NCBI RefSeq assembly: GCF_008831285.2
Contig: NC_045144.1
Span: 25,003,716-25,067,715, forward strand
Origin: Nymphaea colorata
Lineage: Eukaryota > Streptophyta > Magnoliopsida > Nymphaeales > Nymphaeaceae
Length of the DNA stretch: 64,000 bases
Direction: 5' to 3'
Shown: positions 11,251-22,600 of the stretch, one piece after another
How the letters are laid out: each line of letters starts with the position of its first letter
How positions within the stretch are numbered: position 1 is the stretch's first letter
Notes under the pieces: generated by a model
The model's input: only the letters and a program-made list of their open reading frames with translations
Told to the model about the DNA's origin: nothing
The model's database searches: none
Translations under genes and position numbers: made by a program

Positions 11251-12009
11251 GACTTCCAAAAAAACGAGAAAATGCAGTCGAGAGAAAGTAACTGAACTCA
11301 CTCAAGTCAGACAAAGAGGCCACTCTAATGTGATCGAGCAATATTTCCTATGCCTAGTAAATTTTGTATCTGCTTTTCTCTCTTTAATCTTACGGACAGA
11401 TCTTCTCCTTATTTTATCAAAAAGCGTATGGTGTTATATTGGAAATTTAATCTTGTTCAGACAAGGAAAGTTTATCTTCCATTTCGGTGCCTTTTCAAAT
11501 CCTGCAAGCTCAAATGTCTTTTGCTCTGACCTGCCGCTTCTGCAACAAATTCTGCTTATATCTTCTCTTGCTTCTGTTTTTTCATTGTAGGATCCGATCC
11601 TGCAATCATATCCTTTCTCTCCTACCTTACCAGGCTTCTGAGACTTGCCTTAAGCATATTGATTTACTGAAACGACCAGAGATTGAATGCTCGATCAGCT
11701 TTTCATGGCCGATCAGCAACCAAGATCCTTATCTCTGTCATTATATCCTGTACACCGACCACCTCGATTACTTGATCTACGCACTCTGTCGCGTGATTAC
11801 ACGAATTCAAATCATGGAAACCGTCAAACCGATGCATTTTGGCGTCTATCCTACCAAATTTACTTCGTTAACACAACATAAAACAACATGAAATTGATTC
11901 CTTTCACTGCAAGAAGCATTGCAGCGGCTTGATTTCCAAATCACACTAATAACAGCAAATTAAAAGAACCCAAAGATGAAGCTAGTTCATGCGTAACCTT
12001 ACATCCATG
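11251..12009. other. Intergenic; no supported gene
   Basis: Two overlapping plus-strand open frames (11330-11891) show no recognised domain and no conserved signal, and are treated as chance. No RNA gene seen. Confidence 0.4.
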
Positions 12010-12381
12010 CTAGCAGGAGGCTTCTTTCTTGCACTTCTTGTTGCGCTTTCCACTGTGAATCCGGTTGTTCTGGAGATCCACACACTTTTCTCCACAACAC
12101 GCCTGTGGATGCTTGCACTGGTGCCCACGTCCGTTGTTGTGCCCATCCTTCAAGATGTTGATGCCGGCGTTTCCGCAGCAGTCCGGCCTGTGGCTGTCAT
12201 AAGTGCGGCAGGGTTCCGAGTTGGCTTCACTGCCACTGGTTCCGCCGGGTGACCGTGAACCAAATCGGTTCTTGGAACGACGAGTTCTTCTAATTTCAAG
12301 TACTACGCAGACATGCACATAGATTTCAGGGGCAAGATAGGCTAAGAACAGAGATATGACCACAATCGAAGTAGGCTCCAT
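12010..12381 (-). pseudogene. Cysteine-depleted, C-truncated STIG1-like copy
   Basis: A 123-codon frame with a hydrophobic N-terminus (MEPTSIVVISLFLAYLAPEI) followed by a STIG1-like body: CRTYDSHRPDCC, ACCGEKCVDLQNNRIHSG, KKCKKEASC. Compared with the intact paralogue at 26158-26556, conserved cysteines are lost in both NCG-x-CG motifs (read here as NNGRGHQ and HSGKRN). A TAG stop at 12010-12012 follows ASC and removes the usual GMC-x-YA terminus; sequence after the stop still loosely resembles that terminus. The missing cysteines should abolish the normal disulphide pattern. A heavily diverged functional gene is possible but less likely than decay. Confidence 0.75.
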
Positions 12382-12433
12382 CTTCGCTTACAAAAGTACA
12401 AGTCTGCGCTAGAAGAGGGAGGGGTCTGTAAGG

Positions 12434-12435
12434 AT

Positions 12436-12465
<30 letters not shown>
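12434..12465. repeat. (TA)n microsatellite upstream of degenerate STIG1 copy
   Basis: A TA dinucleotide run 55-85 nt before the ATG at 12381, at the place where the paralogues have their TATA box. It may have expanded from that box. Confidence 0.6.
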
Positions 12466-12466
<1 letters not shown>

Positions 12467-13329
12467 CTTACCAGTTAGGCTATCATCAACTCAGCAATCT
12501 TTATAGATGCTGTAGTAATGAGAAGGGGGATTATAATTAAAAATATCAGATTTTTCCATAACAATATTCCTTGCCAATGTTAACAGCAGTCGGATTTGAT
12601 CAGGTATGGAATCCTCCAGAGCCACCAATGCGTGCCGGCGAAGGAATTAAACCGGAGGGAAAGATTCTTCCCTTTTGGTATATCTATGAATTTTGTAATA
12701 CTAGCTATTTCCGGCATTCCTCCTTTCTCTTCGGTTTTCCAAATCTATTGGTATCTTGGTTTTTTTTAACGGTATTTGGATACATGTATTTATGCTCAAA
12801 GATCAGGGAAAAATGCACACAAAATTCTTTTAGCATGTATAAGCAGGATGTTAAGTTCTCATAAGGTTCTGTCACCATGACCGGAAAATATAGTTTCTGA
12901 AGTTGAAATTTATGTTTTCAACATAGAGATCAAATATACGCAGTCAATCTACTAGAAAAATAGCTTATTTGTCTTTTTATGTTTGATATATATATATATA
13001 TATATATACATATAGTCATTCTTTAATTATATGAAAAGCTGCCATTTTGGTAAAATTTCACACTTTCTGTTACCCAATTTAGTGGATCCTCAATCATACG
13101 GATGGGTTATCCTTTTTTTTTCTTTCTAAAATATAGATTTGTAACACTTGAAAGTCAAGGTCGAACCTAGAGAAGACAGGGACTTTTATAAAGAGACCTG
13201 TATTAAATATGCATATCTTAGGGGACGCACGCATGCAGTTTCACATCTTCATGGCTTGTTCATATGTGCATTTACAGGTTACGTGACTAATGCAACCAAA
13301 TGTTTACAAACATATTATGACAGAGTTTG
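12466..13329. other. Intergenic; short (TA)n at 12986-13009, no gene
   Basis: No supported coding sequence. A second short TA microsatellite lies at about 12986-13009. Confidence 0.4.
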
Positions 13330-13730
13330 GGTATGTTCCAAACAGATATTGGACCAAGGGGACTTGAATTTGAATCTTATTTCTGACTGAATCATTTTGA
13401 AAAAAAATAATATCCAATTTAAAAATAAGATCAGTTTTGGATTTAAAAAATGAGATCCGATCAAATTTAGATATACATAAATATATGATCAGATATTGAT
13501 TTAGGTACAGATCGGATTTAGTAAATCCTACATTCAATGCTCTTACATGTTGAAAATCGATCGAATTTGGTTCAAAATTAAGGTTTGGATTTAGATTAGA
13601 TCTGGATTGTGAAACCAGATATTGGATTCGGATTCGGACGACTTTTCTTTGTTCATACCGAATCCAAATCTAAATTCAAATGAATGGTTAAGGATTATCC
13701 AATTCAAATCCGATTGATTGGCATCCCTAA
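13330..13730. repeat. Dispersed GATTCGGAT-type repeat
   Basis: Degenerate words GATCCGATC, GATCAGAT, GGATTCGGATTCGGA and AATCCGATTGATTGGCATCCCTA. It belongs to the same family as 5219-5620, 24518-25255, 28090-28495 and 50207-50420. Confidence 0.6.
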
Positions 13731-14189
13731 TCTTACCTAGTTAGATTTATTAATAAATTTTATTGTGTTCTACGTCCAAGTACAAATGAATCAACAACAT
13801 AGTTTTTTTTTTTCATTCTTCATTTTTCTTTATGTTTATATGCAGATATAAATGAGAACCACCATCTTGCCTGAAACAAATCCCAACAAATTCATGGACA
13901 TGCTTGAATTGGCCCGAATTATGGATCCATCGATTGATCGAAGGCTGTTGACGCCATGGCATGTGCCCACAAGGACACAAAAACGGCCCAAAAAGGACGA
14001 ATGGCGATTGCCTTGGATTTGTTCATAATAAACCAATCAAAAGACAGAATTATTAACGAGTATTAGGTTCCATAGCTAGCTAGCAATGCAACTTAAATAT
14101 ATATGCTCTCCACACATTGTGATTGTTCAGTTATCAAGTACAAATGATAGACTTTAATATCAGCCATCTAACCTTAATCTTTTCTATTA

Positions 14190-14505
14190 GGGCTGCACTA
14201 CGAGCTTGATTCGACTCATTCTTCTATACTTGACTTGAACTTGATTTGTTTATAAACAAGTCGACCTTGAGTTCAAGTAGTACATAATCTAAGTCGAGTT
14301 CGAGTTACAAGAACTCGACTCAGCTTGACTAATACATGTTAAATTATAATAAAAAATAATTAAAGGAATAGCAACTAAATGAGTTAAACAAGTTAATAAA
14401 TTAAAAAAAAAAACGAGACATCCTCAACAAAAACCAGTCAAACTAGCAGAATTCGAGCTCGACGTTGTATTGTCAAATCGAACCACCGGATTTCTCAGGT
14501 GTAGC
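14190..14505. repeat. GAGTTCGAGT / GAGCTCGA dispersed repeat
   Basis: Stretches such as AAGTCGAGTTCGAGTTAC and GAATTCGAGCTCGACG, related to the copy at 6595-6946. Non-coding and strongly diverged. Confidence 0.5.
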
Positions 14506-14589
14506 GGATGGGATAAAGTGAGAACTACTGGGAGTCGACCTACCCACCAGGAACATTTCCCATAATGGATTTGCTAGGCTGAGAGGTTA

Positions 14590-14775
14590 TCTCCCGCCAG
14601 TGGCGGAGCCACATTGTGGCTGGAGTGGGCAATTGCCCACACCAGACCAATAAGCTTACATTATTTATGTATAAAAACCTCATTAATTTTTCATTTTTTA
14701 CATGTGAATGCCCCTTCAAGTTTGAAATTTATACTCAGAGCGCCCCTTAACAAGAAATTTCTAACTCCACTGTCT
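14590..14775. repeat. GGCGGAGCCA-type dispersed repeat
   Basis: Begins AGTGGCGGAGCCACATTGTGG, includes GGGCAATTGCCCACACC, and ends near CTAACTCCACTGTCTCCC. The opening word and the near-inverted closing word are a recurrent plant repeat signature; related pieces lie at 300-400, 22988-23180, 26811-27040, 49872-50070 and 55174-55325. Confidence 0.5.
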
Positions 14776-14779
14776 CCCG

Positions 14780-16965
14780 CTTCATGATGCACTCAAGCCG
14801 GAGATTGAGATTTTTGTTAAAGGCGAGCGCATCCTTCAACTGGTCATCTATGAAGGCGGAACGTCATTCTGTCGCCTGTGTGGGGTTAACTCTCATGGTT
14901 TTGCCTCTTGCTCTTCAGTCTTCACATCTGGCGTATGAGCAGAGAGTTCAGAAAATTCGCGAGGAGCAGGTCCCTGAGCACCTTGAGAAGGACTAGAAAC
15001 AGAGAGGCAGAAGGCAGAGTGATCAATGGTCACACTAAAAGTTCCTTGGATTCCTCGAGTGGGCTGATCTCCTTTCTTTGTTGCCTTTGCTGATGACGTC
15101 CTCCTCCTCAGCAGGGGCAGATGAAAGAACTGTGCATAACATCAAAGAGCTTCTTTGCCAGATAGAGGAGTGCTCAGGGCTATCCATCAATGGCGCCAAA
15201 TCTGCAGTGGTTGTTTTCAATATTGACAGTATAAGAGCGAATCGTATTGCCTCCATTGTCAACTGGGAATTAAAGCAGCTTCCCCTCAGACATATTAGCC
15301 TTCCCTTATTTGATGGGCAACATGACATGTCCTTTACCAACTTGTTGGTTTTTTGCCAGTTTGCTTTCGTCTCCCGTCAGAGATGTTTAACAAACTTAAT
15401 ACTTCCATAGAAAATTTTCATTGGAAAATAGTGAACCGCAAACCAAAATGTCATCTCGTTTCTTGGAAGACACTTTGTCATCGCATTCAAGAAGGTGGAG
15501 TTGGCCCCTTTTCTTCCCTTGACAGGTGCAAGGTCTCTTTAGCAAAGCTGGGATAGAATATTTATGGCCAACTGGAAAGAGAGTGTGCTTTGATTCAGAA
15601 AATAATATTTTAGCACTCCAAGCATTTGGTGAGAAGTTTTGGTTCTTGAAAGGTTTGCTTTGAAGTATTAAGCATATTCTACCTAATGTCAGTTGGCAAG
15701 TGGGTAAGGGAAAGATAAAGTTATGGAAAGACAAGTGAAGTGATTCCTGTCTTTATAAGAAGGCCTCCAGCAAGGTCTTAGTAAGCTTCATCAAAGCTTT
15801 AACTTGTCTATATCTGAGTTCTTAAACTCAGATTTCATTGCCTTCGGAGTTTAAAAACTTTCTTTTCCAGCTCAAGATTGACAAACCTACGCTGTCTAGG
15901 GATAACTATCAGTTGCTCCTTGACCTCAGGTCAATTGATGACCTTACTCTAACTGATTACTGGCGCTGTACAAATAGAAGAACACCAGGGTGCCAGTGGC
16001 ATGAATGGATTTGGTTACAAGGAATGCATCTGAGACCAAGATGGTTTATTTTCATTGCACTCAAAGGCAGATTACCAACAATGGATATGTGGGAAACAAG
16101 GGGCCTAGCGCTGGCTAACAGATGTTGTCTATGTCATTCTGAAGAAGAATCAACATCCCATGTCCTCCTCTCTTGCAGGAAGGTCAGAGAAGTTTGGGCA
16201 GATGTGTAAAAGAAACACTATGGCTGAAGATATTAATGCAACCTTTCAAAGATGGTTGAGCTGCAGATGTAGGACCCTATGGTTGCAACGGTTTTGGAGA
16301 ACTTGATTCCACCAGGCGGTGATATGGAGAGACCGTAACAAATGCTTGCATGAGGGAGGGCCGCTCCAGCTTCCCAATTTTGTTACATCAGTATGGAGTC
16401 AATACACACAAGCTTTTTAGTTCAGCAATCAATGAAATCAGAATGAGCTGTCCGCCTCTAAAGTTTGGCTTAGGCTGGGTATTGTTACAGGTGAATGGCC
16501 AATTTTGCAAAACAAGGACGTCTACATACAAATTGTATCCATTTGCATGAAGCAGAAGACATTGATCCGCTGCAGTAGTTGGTTGGTTGCGGGGATAGTA
16601 GGCAATGCTTCCTTCCAGTTCAGGAAAATACATTGGAAAAGCAGGTGTTAGATCATATTCTTGAAGCCTTCGTGTCTAACCTGAGGGGCAATATTCTTCT
16701 TATGGGCATCCATGGCCGATGAAAAAGTACACTTAGGGCTGGCTTAGAAGGTAGAGGACACCTGAGAGATGATCTTTTGTGGATCAAACGTCTAGCAGAC
16801 AAAATTACTCTGTCCTCTATCCTCCAGCTTGGGAAGGTGCTGCAAAGATGGTTGCTGATCTTTGATTTTGTATGTTCTTCCCTATACAGTTTGTTTCATT
16901 CTAACAACAATACAGAGGCCGACCCTCTAGCAGATCCGTTTCCGGATTGTTTGTATGTATAAGCG
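14780..16965 (+). mobile_element. Decayed LINE (L1-type non-LTR retrotransposon), internally deleted
   Basis: Pieces appear in LINE order on the plus strand but in different frames. A CCHC zinc knuckle of ORF1 type (C-x2-C-x4-H-x4-C) lies at 14870-14911. The reverse transcriptase catalytic FADD motif is at 15086-15097, and the downstream RT/thumb region with SGLSINGAKSAVV follows at about 15115-15330. A WKTLCHRIQEGGVG segment lies at 15353-15556. The zf-RVT zinc-binding region, with RLPTMDMWETRG and CCLCHSEEESTSHVLLSC, is at 15838-16209, an IWRDRNKCLHE block follows, and an RNase H-like EADPLA end is near 16920. The knuckle and FADD are only about 170 bp apart, so the endonuclease and most of the RT are deleted. 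Multiple frameshifts and stops; inactive. Confidence 0.8.
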
Positions 16966-17560
16966 TCCCTAAAAGGATTGAAGTTGTTGAATTAGTGACC
17001 CTCTAACCAAAATTGGGAACTCCCCAGGTGCTGCATTAATCAATTTTATATAAACACAAAATAATACTTTGTCATTCCCTAATGCTTGCTTTCATTCTTG
17101 CATAACGCAAGTATCTTTTTTGGTTTACTATGTATTTGTTCATTAGCCAGAAATCTCCAGCCGTGAACCACGTCTTTCCTTATTGAAATCATCCATGTTT
17201 ATGTATCCGAAACTGAATAAAAAAAAAAAACATGTCCAACCAATTTTTAGAATTTTTGGAAATATTGTTCACTTCTTATAAAATTTTACTAATTGTCCAA
17301 CCAATCAAAAGGTTTTAATTTGAGTTTTGAACCATCTATTCCCATCAAACGCATTTACGCAGAAATGGGTTTCTAAGAAACTCAATTCCATTCAAGGAAA
17401 CATGATTTTGATATCAAGCATCAAGATTCCCATTTCACCTTGGAATGCTCCTTCCAAAATCTTGATTCCAGTTTCCAAGGGAGGATGTGATTGCCATGGA
17501 TCCCAATGTTGAAATGGAATCCGAACCCATTTCTTAAAAAAAAAAAAAAAATTACCCCTT
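16966..17560. other. Intergenic; possible small MITE at 17361-17533
   Basis: No gene. Between GAAATGGGTTTCTAAG (17361) and the inverted AACCCATTTCTT (17533) there is a 170-bp segment that may be a small MITE; the ends are short and no target duplication was confirmed. Confidence 0.35.
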
Positions 17561-17563
17561 AGG

Positions 17564-17575
17564 TTTTAGGGTTTA
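17564..17575 (-). promoter_or_regulatory. Telo-box (AAACCCTAAA) of the uL6 gene
   Basis: Reads TTTTAGGGTTTA on the plus strand, that is TAAACCCTAAAA on the minus strand. Telo-boxes are typical of promoters of plant ribosomal protein and other translation genes and work in either orientation. It lies about 320 nt before the proposed 5' splice site, in the expected promoter position. Confidence 0.6.
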
Positions 17576-17699
17576 TTTGGTAAATAAGACACTTTGTGAG
17601 TGTTTGTGTTTTATTTATCTGTCTTGATGGCTGTTTGGGAAACTTTTAAAACTAAATCGTGTTTTCGAAAACTTTACAAATTTAAGGGTCGATCTTGAA

Positions 17700-17892
17700 A
17701 GTTGAGTGAGAGAAGAGGGCATATCGAGCCCTACCGCCGGTTTCTCTCTTCTTTTCAAACCGGGAGGGTTTGAGAGAGTGAGGGAGAGAGAGCGGGAGAG
17801 GGACAAAGAGAGACAACGAGCGGGAAGAGACGAGGGAGGAAGGGAACAGACGAGGGATAGAGAGATAGAGGAGAAGAGGGACGGGAGTGGAG
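17700..17892 (+). other. Probable 5' UTR exon of the uL6 gene (GA-rich)
   Basis: A GA/CT-rich leader-like segment (repeats of GAGAGAG and GGGAGAG) that ends in GTGGAG followed by a strong donor, GTAAGT, at 17893. The 5' end is not visible in sequence and 17700 is only a guess. A short upstream frame starting at 17706 runs through it into the intron and is not considered coding. Confidence 0.5.
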
Positions 17893-20691
17893 GTAAGTCA
17901 TCCGAATTTCAGTTTCTTCTTCAATTTTTAAAACTCCTTTCTAGATTAGAAGCTTGAATCTCTACCTTGTTAATTTGTGATAGAGAAATCTGGTTTTTAT
18001 CAGTCATAGCATGGAATTCTTGATAGAAATGATATTTTCTTGTTCATAGAGGGCTGAATGGCATATACGATTGAGGTTTTGACGGATGTTTCTCTGAGTT
18101 CGGGTCTTGATGGCTAAGGAAGAAGAATTGAGCACACATTGTGGGATGTGAGAAAAATTTTCAGTTCTGCATTATTTCAGATGGAGCTGAAGCTGTACGG
18201 TTCATTTTGGGGTCTTTATTAGGGTTAATTTTAAAATATAAAGGGGGCTTTTATATGAGCTGGCGTAAAAGGAAGTGAATTTAGGGAGACTTGACAGCGT
18301 AGTTGAAAGGTTCATCGTTGGTTAGGCAGATGGACACATTAGAGATGGCAAGCTGCCTTCTAACGGTTGGCGAGCTCCCTTTTTGCGTCTTTGTTTTTCT
18401 CATGTGATGCTCGTTTTCTCCCATTTATGCTCTTAAGATTTGATTTTATTGGGTTTCTGTTTGTTATTGGGATTTCTCTCATTTGCTGCCTCTTTGTTTC
18501 TAACCGAGTCTTATTAATTTTTAGTATCTATTGCAGTGTTGTTGCATATTTTTTCGTATGAGCATGCTGTCTATTGCATATATTTGCATTATTGAGCTCG
18601 TATGTTATGCTGCTTCATTATATTATGTTGTCTCTTGTATATATTTACAATTTTGATGTTCAAATATTATACTGTCTTATATATTATTTCTGCTTACATA
18701 TATGGTGTTGAGTTCGTTCCTTGTTAACTTTTTTTTTTAATTGACAAATTTGTTGTTTGCTGTTATCCACACATGCGTCTGCACCTGTGTGACTTAGGAT
18801 ACATGGATCCATGAAAGAAAAGATTTGCTTTATCCACACATGCGTCTGCACCTGTGTGACTTAGGATACATGTATCCATGAAAGAAAATCAGACCTATCC
18901 AAGGGATGCTGATGTTGACTCTGAATCACAATTTTCATTTTTTTTTATGTTTGTTGGTGTCTATTGTGTTCCTGTCTTCAAGAGCCACGTGCAAAGTGAG
19001 AGTCATGTATGCCTCAACACCTGATATCTCCGATGGCTTAGAATGAAGGTGCCTATCGATAGCCACTTGATATATAAACTTCAGAACAGATTATGCCAGA
19101 ACAAGCATAGGAAAGGCAGTATAGTTACTTGGGTATCCTTAGAAGCAAGGAGATCCTTTATGTGCCAAGCTGTAGATGATGCAAGGGCAAAAACTTGGGC
19201 AATTTCATGAGATCTTGATTGCAGTTTCACTTTAACAGAACTCTAGTTGAATGGGACTTTTCTGGACGTTTCACTCTCTGTCTTTGTATGAGTCTCATAA
19301 CTTTTTGTGGCATTAAGATCATAATTAGAAAAGCTTGCTTGCATCAAGAAATTTTTGTTATCTATGATGCTGATGGTTAAGGGCCAAAGTTGATGCATTT
19401 TTAAAGTTGTTTGGATCTTTTTTTCTTTAATGGAAGATGCAACATTTGTTACTTCAGTTAACCTGTTTCGACATTTTTTCTTATTTCCGCTTGTCAGAAG
19501 AGTTTCTTACTTGATGCTCCTACTGTCCCAGTTCACTTTTTTCCTTCTTTTACTTTTTTTTCTTAATTTGAACATTATATTTTTTGGTCTTTTATATTTC
19601 ACTATTTTGATTCTGGCTCAATGTGCCTCATGTCACACTCAACGGCTCACTTTGCCTCATGGCCTTTAACAACATTGATTTTCCCTTCTTTGAGCTTCTG
19701 CGAGATCTTTAACGAATCTAGACCTCTCTTGTGGCTTGTGTCTTTCTCACACGACCTATGTCTTGCTCCCTTGGGTTGCAGCTGCTGGCACCATCAATTT
19801 GATACTCCCTCTGTCTCTCTCTCATCTCTCGTCAAAACGACTAGCCGAACCACTTTCTTTACAGATGGTCTCTTGCTCTGTAGAGCATTCCCTAAAAGGA
19901 TATCCAATGTGAACCTTGCCACTTGCCTTCTAAACCTGCTGTGCTGGGAGGTTCTGGAAGATGTGGAGTAGGTGTTTGACCAAACATCTTTTTGGTAATC
20001 TAGCTGTGTGAAAGGGCTTCTGGGGATTTTGGCTCTACTAATAGGGGAATATGTTGGGTTTGGGACTTTAGATTGTGGTCTTTGTTTGGTCCATACTCCA
20101 TAGTTGTCCTCTGTTTTCCAATTGGTCCTGCCTTTTAACTTTTTTGACCTGTCAATGTTTAATTGGCTTCAGCTGAACCTTTTTCTAATCCTCAAACATA
20201 ATTCCATTGAGGCCCATTCTGTAATAAGATTCACTGAAATATAAACTCAAGAGTCATTATAATATAATTTTCATTTCACATGTGACATCATTAGCCTCTG
20301 GACATAGAACGAATGATATCGGTCATGGTGCATTCCGCCACTCATACAATATTGGGCAAGATGGATGTGGTGGTCGACTTTGATAATGGGTGGGTGGCTC
20401 AGAAACATGGTTTCATGAATCAGATATTCTCAATTTTTAAACTTTAAACTTAGCATCATAGATGTCCTGGGCCTTCGATTGTTTGACAATTTGTATGTCT
20501 ACTGAGCTAGTTCAGGTCTCCCATAAAAAGGTGCTTGTTTTCCAATAACCATTTTAGTCGTCGTCTTTTTTTAGGATCGTTCAAACAGAGTTGCTGGTTA
20601 TTCCTTATTTCCATCTCTTTTGCATTGTTTTAGTCTTTTCTATTCCTACCTGTTTCTTCTATTATAATGTTAAACTGTTTTCATGTGTCAG
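17893..20691 (+). other. Probable 5' UTR intron of the uL6 gene (2.8 kb)
   Basis: Donor GTAAGT at 17893. The acceptor is TTTTCATGTGTCAG ending at 20691 or the next CAG ending at 20700, both just before the ATG at 20706. The interior is T-rich, as expected for plant introns, and holds no credible coding region. Leader introns that increase expression are common in plant housekeeping genes. The splice pair is inferred, not proven. Confidence 0.5.
18763..18888. repeat. 67-bp tandem duplication inside the uL6 leader intron
   Basis: Two adjacent copies of TTATCCACACATGCGTCTGC...ATGAAAGAAAA with a period of 67 bp, starting at 18763 and 18830. The only difference seen is ATGGATCC versus ATGTATCC. 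Confidence 0.9.
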
Positions 20692-20705
20692 TGTGCTCAG
20701 GGAAG

Positions 20706-21023
20706 ATGTCAATGTTGGAGGCAAAATTCTTCAAGTTCCTTAAGATTGTTGGAGTGGGATTCAAGGCAAGAGCTGAAGCCGAAGGCCGTCTACTATATCT
20801 TAAATTAGGCTACAGTCATGAGGTGGAATTGACAGTGCCACCAGCTGTACGTGTCTTCTGTTTCAAACCTAATGTAATCTGCTGTACTGGGATTCATAAG
20901 CAGAGGGTATCTCAGTTTGCTGCTTCTGTTCGCAGTTGTAAGCCCCCAGAAGTATACAAAGGCAAGGGAATCATGTATGTCGATGAGGTCATAAAGAAAA
21001 AGCCTGGGAAGAAATCCAAGTAA
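20706..21023 (+). CDS. Organellar (mitochondrial-type) ribosomal protein uL6
   Basis: A 105-residue protein starting MSMLEAKFFKFLKIVGVGFK and ending YVDEVIKKKPGKKSK. It corresponds to the C-terminal ribosomal L6 domain, including the signature PPEVYKGKGI near residue 83. The size matches the short, nucleus-encoded plant L6 family proteins annotated as mitochondrial-type, which are about 100 residues and begin near MEAKFFRFLK. Such proteins bind 23S-type rRNA in the large ribosomal subunit near the GTPase centre. An in-frame Met at 20667 lies before the likely splice acceptor, so 20706 is preferred; 20712 is a possible alternative. The coding part is a single exon, with the intron in the 5' UTR. 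The reading frame is intact and strongly conserved, so I regard it as functional. Confidence 0.9.
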   Translation: MSMLEAKFFKFLKIVGVGFKARAEAEGRLLYLKLGYSHEVELTVPPAVRVFCFKPNVICCTGIHKQRVSQFAASVRSCKPPEVYKGKGIMYVDEVIKKKPGKKSK

Positions 21024-22120
21024 TACTGAAATCTATCTCTCTATCTGAACATTTCTAGGTTGTTCAGAGAGGTAGTTATCATTCGCTAAGGCAGCAGTCT
21101 TTGGGGGCTCCTTTCTTCTTTGCTTATTTATCGTGGACATGTCACTTGGGCCTCATCTAAAGAACGCTCCTTCATTTGGACACTCTTCTGATTAGTTGGT
21201 GCCTTCATCCGCAAATAATTTTTAACATAAGCCTGTTGCTAGCTGCCTATTTTCTATCCGGTTTCCCTGCCCTATGCTGATGCCTACTCACTCACATAAC
21301 ATCGTCCTTGTTTTTAGATTACAGTTTTCACTTTTCAGGACTTCTCTTTTGTTCATTTTAAGACGCACTGGTGTTGCACTTGTGGGTTTAAGCATGTGGC
21401 TGTCCAAAATGGTTGCCTGGTAGTCTGGTCTCTCTTTCCCTGCTCTGCTCTCATATTTATGCTAAGGTGGATGATCCCAACATTGCTGACATGAGAATGA
21501 GAAGGTGTTTTCCTGCTCTTTTGCAGAAGTAGACACTTTTATGGGCAATGCTTTGAAAAATTGCACTAAATTGCTAGTAATTGGGCCTAAGGAAGGCCGA
21601 TTAAAACAGGCAGCGATGGATTAAGGATCTCAACAAGTTCTGTACTTGACGGACATACCCAATTATTGTGGGAAATTTAGTTTCGCAGATGCAAAAGAAA
21701 ATTCCTTTCACTATTTCATGCAGTTTAGTTTGCATGGTCTATTGTACATCACAGTAAATTGTGGGGGTTTGCCATCATGTTAGTGATAGACGCCATGAGA
21801 ACAGCCTGTTAGTGGTCCTTTACCGCCGTAAGCGTAATTGAGGATAGGACATGGGGCAATCCTTTCACAATCTGGTACTATAGTTACTTGCAAGTGGTTT
21901 TGACCTAGTTTGAAGATTTTGTCAAATTTTAAGTGTATTTATTCAGTCGAACAAATGAACACATGGGTTTCAACTTCAGTCTCCCAATGCCAGAAATACA
22001 GTAAGATGAAGACTGTAAAAGCTAGTTCATTTTAATAAATTTACACTGGCGAATTATATTGGACCAACCAGGCAACCACTCAGAAATTAAGCGCTCCCTT
22101 TGGACTGGGCTTATTATATA
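21024..22120. other. 3' region of the uL6 gene and intergenic DNA
   Basis: The first few hundred bases are T-rich and probably 3' UTR. No clear AATAAA signal close to the stop and no further gene. Confidence 0.4.
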
Positions 22121-22121
22121 T

Positions 22122-22173
22122 ATAATGACACCAATCATTTGAAACTCTTAGTAATGAACACTTTTGGCTTTTG

Positions 22174-22225
<52 letters not shown>

Positions 22226-22272
22226 GACACCAATCATTTGGAACCATTAGTAAATAAAACTTTTGGCTTTGA
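22122..22272. repeat. (TA)n microsatellite with 99-bp tandem duplication
   Basis: ATAATGACACCAATCATTTG...ACTTTTGGCTTT occurs at 22122 and again at 22221, separated by a long (TA)n run at about 22177-22220. The layout matches the 7-kb locus: a unique segment duplicated together with an adjoining TA tract. Confidence 0.8.
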
Positions 22273-22273
22273 T

Positions 22274-22473
22274 CTAGTGTGTCAGACAGTATATTTAATC
22301 ACATGCAATACAACAAATAGCTGTGATTAGACAAAACTCAAGATGATTGGATCATCTTAAGGTAACAGTAAGTATAGTAGATATTATCCGGTCATCTTGA
22401 GTTCTGTTTAATCACAGCTACCTGTTGTATCACCTCTGGTTCGTGTGATTAAATATACTGTCCGATACACTGG
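22274..22473. mobile_element. Palindromic MITE (about 200 bp)
   Basis: The left arm AGTGTGTCAGACAGTATATT...CTCAAGATGA is mirrored by a right arm whose reverse complement reads CAGTGTATCGGACAGTATATT...CTCAAGATGA, including shared TAGCTGTGATTA. The arms are about 85-95 bp with a short centre, so almost the whole element folds back. No coding content. Confidence 0.75.
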
Positions 22474-22600
22474 ATTAGAGCTGAAGAATTTCTCTACCAA
22501 ACCTAAACAGTCTACATGTCCTTATAGTAATAAAAAAATGAACAACTTTTATGACATCAAATTTTTTATGGTAGAAAAATAAGTGTTTTTCTAGTTTGGG

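Noticed and set aside
11330-11891. Overlapping plus-strand frames of 86 and 134 codons
   Set aside because: No domain, no splice or promoter context, low-complexity composition.
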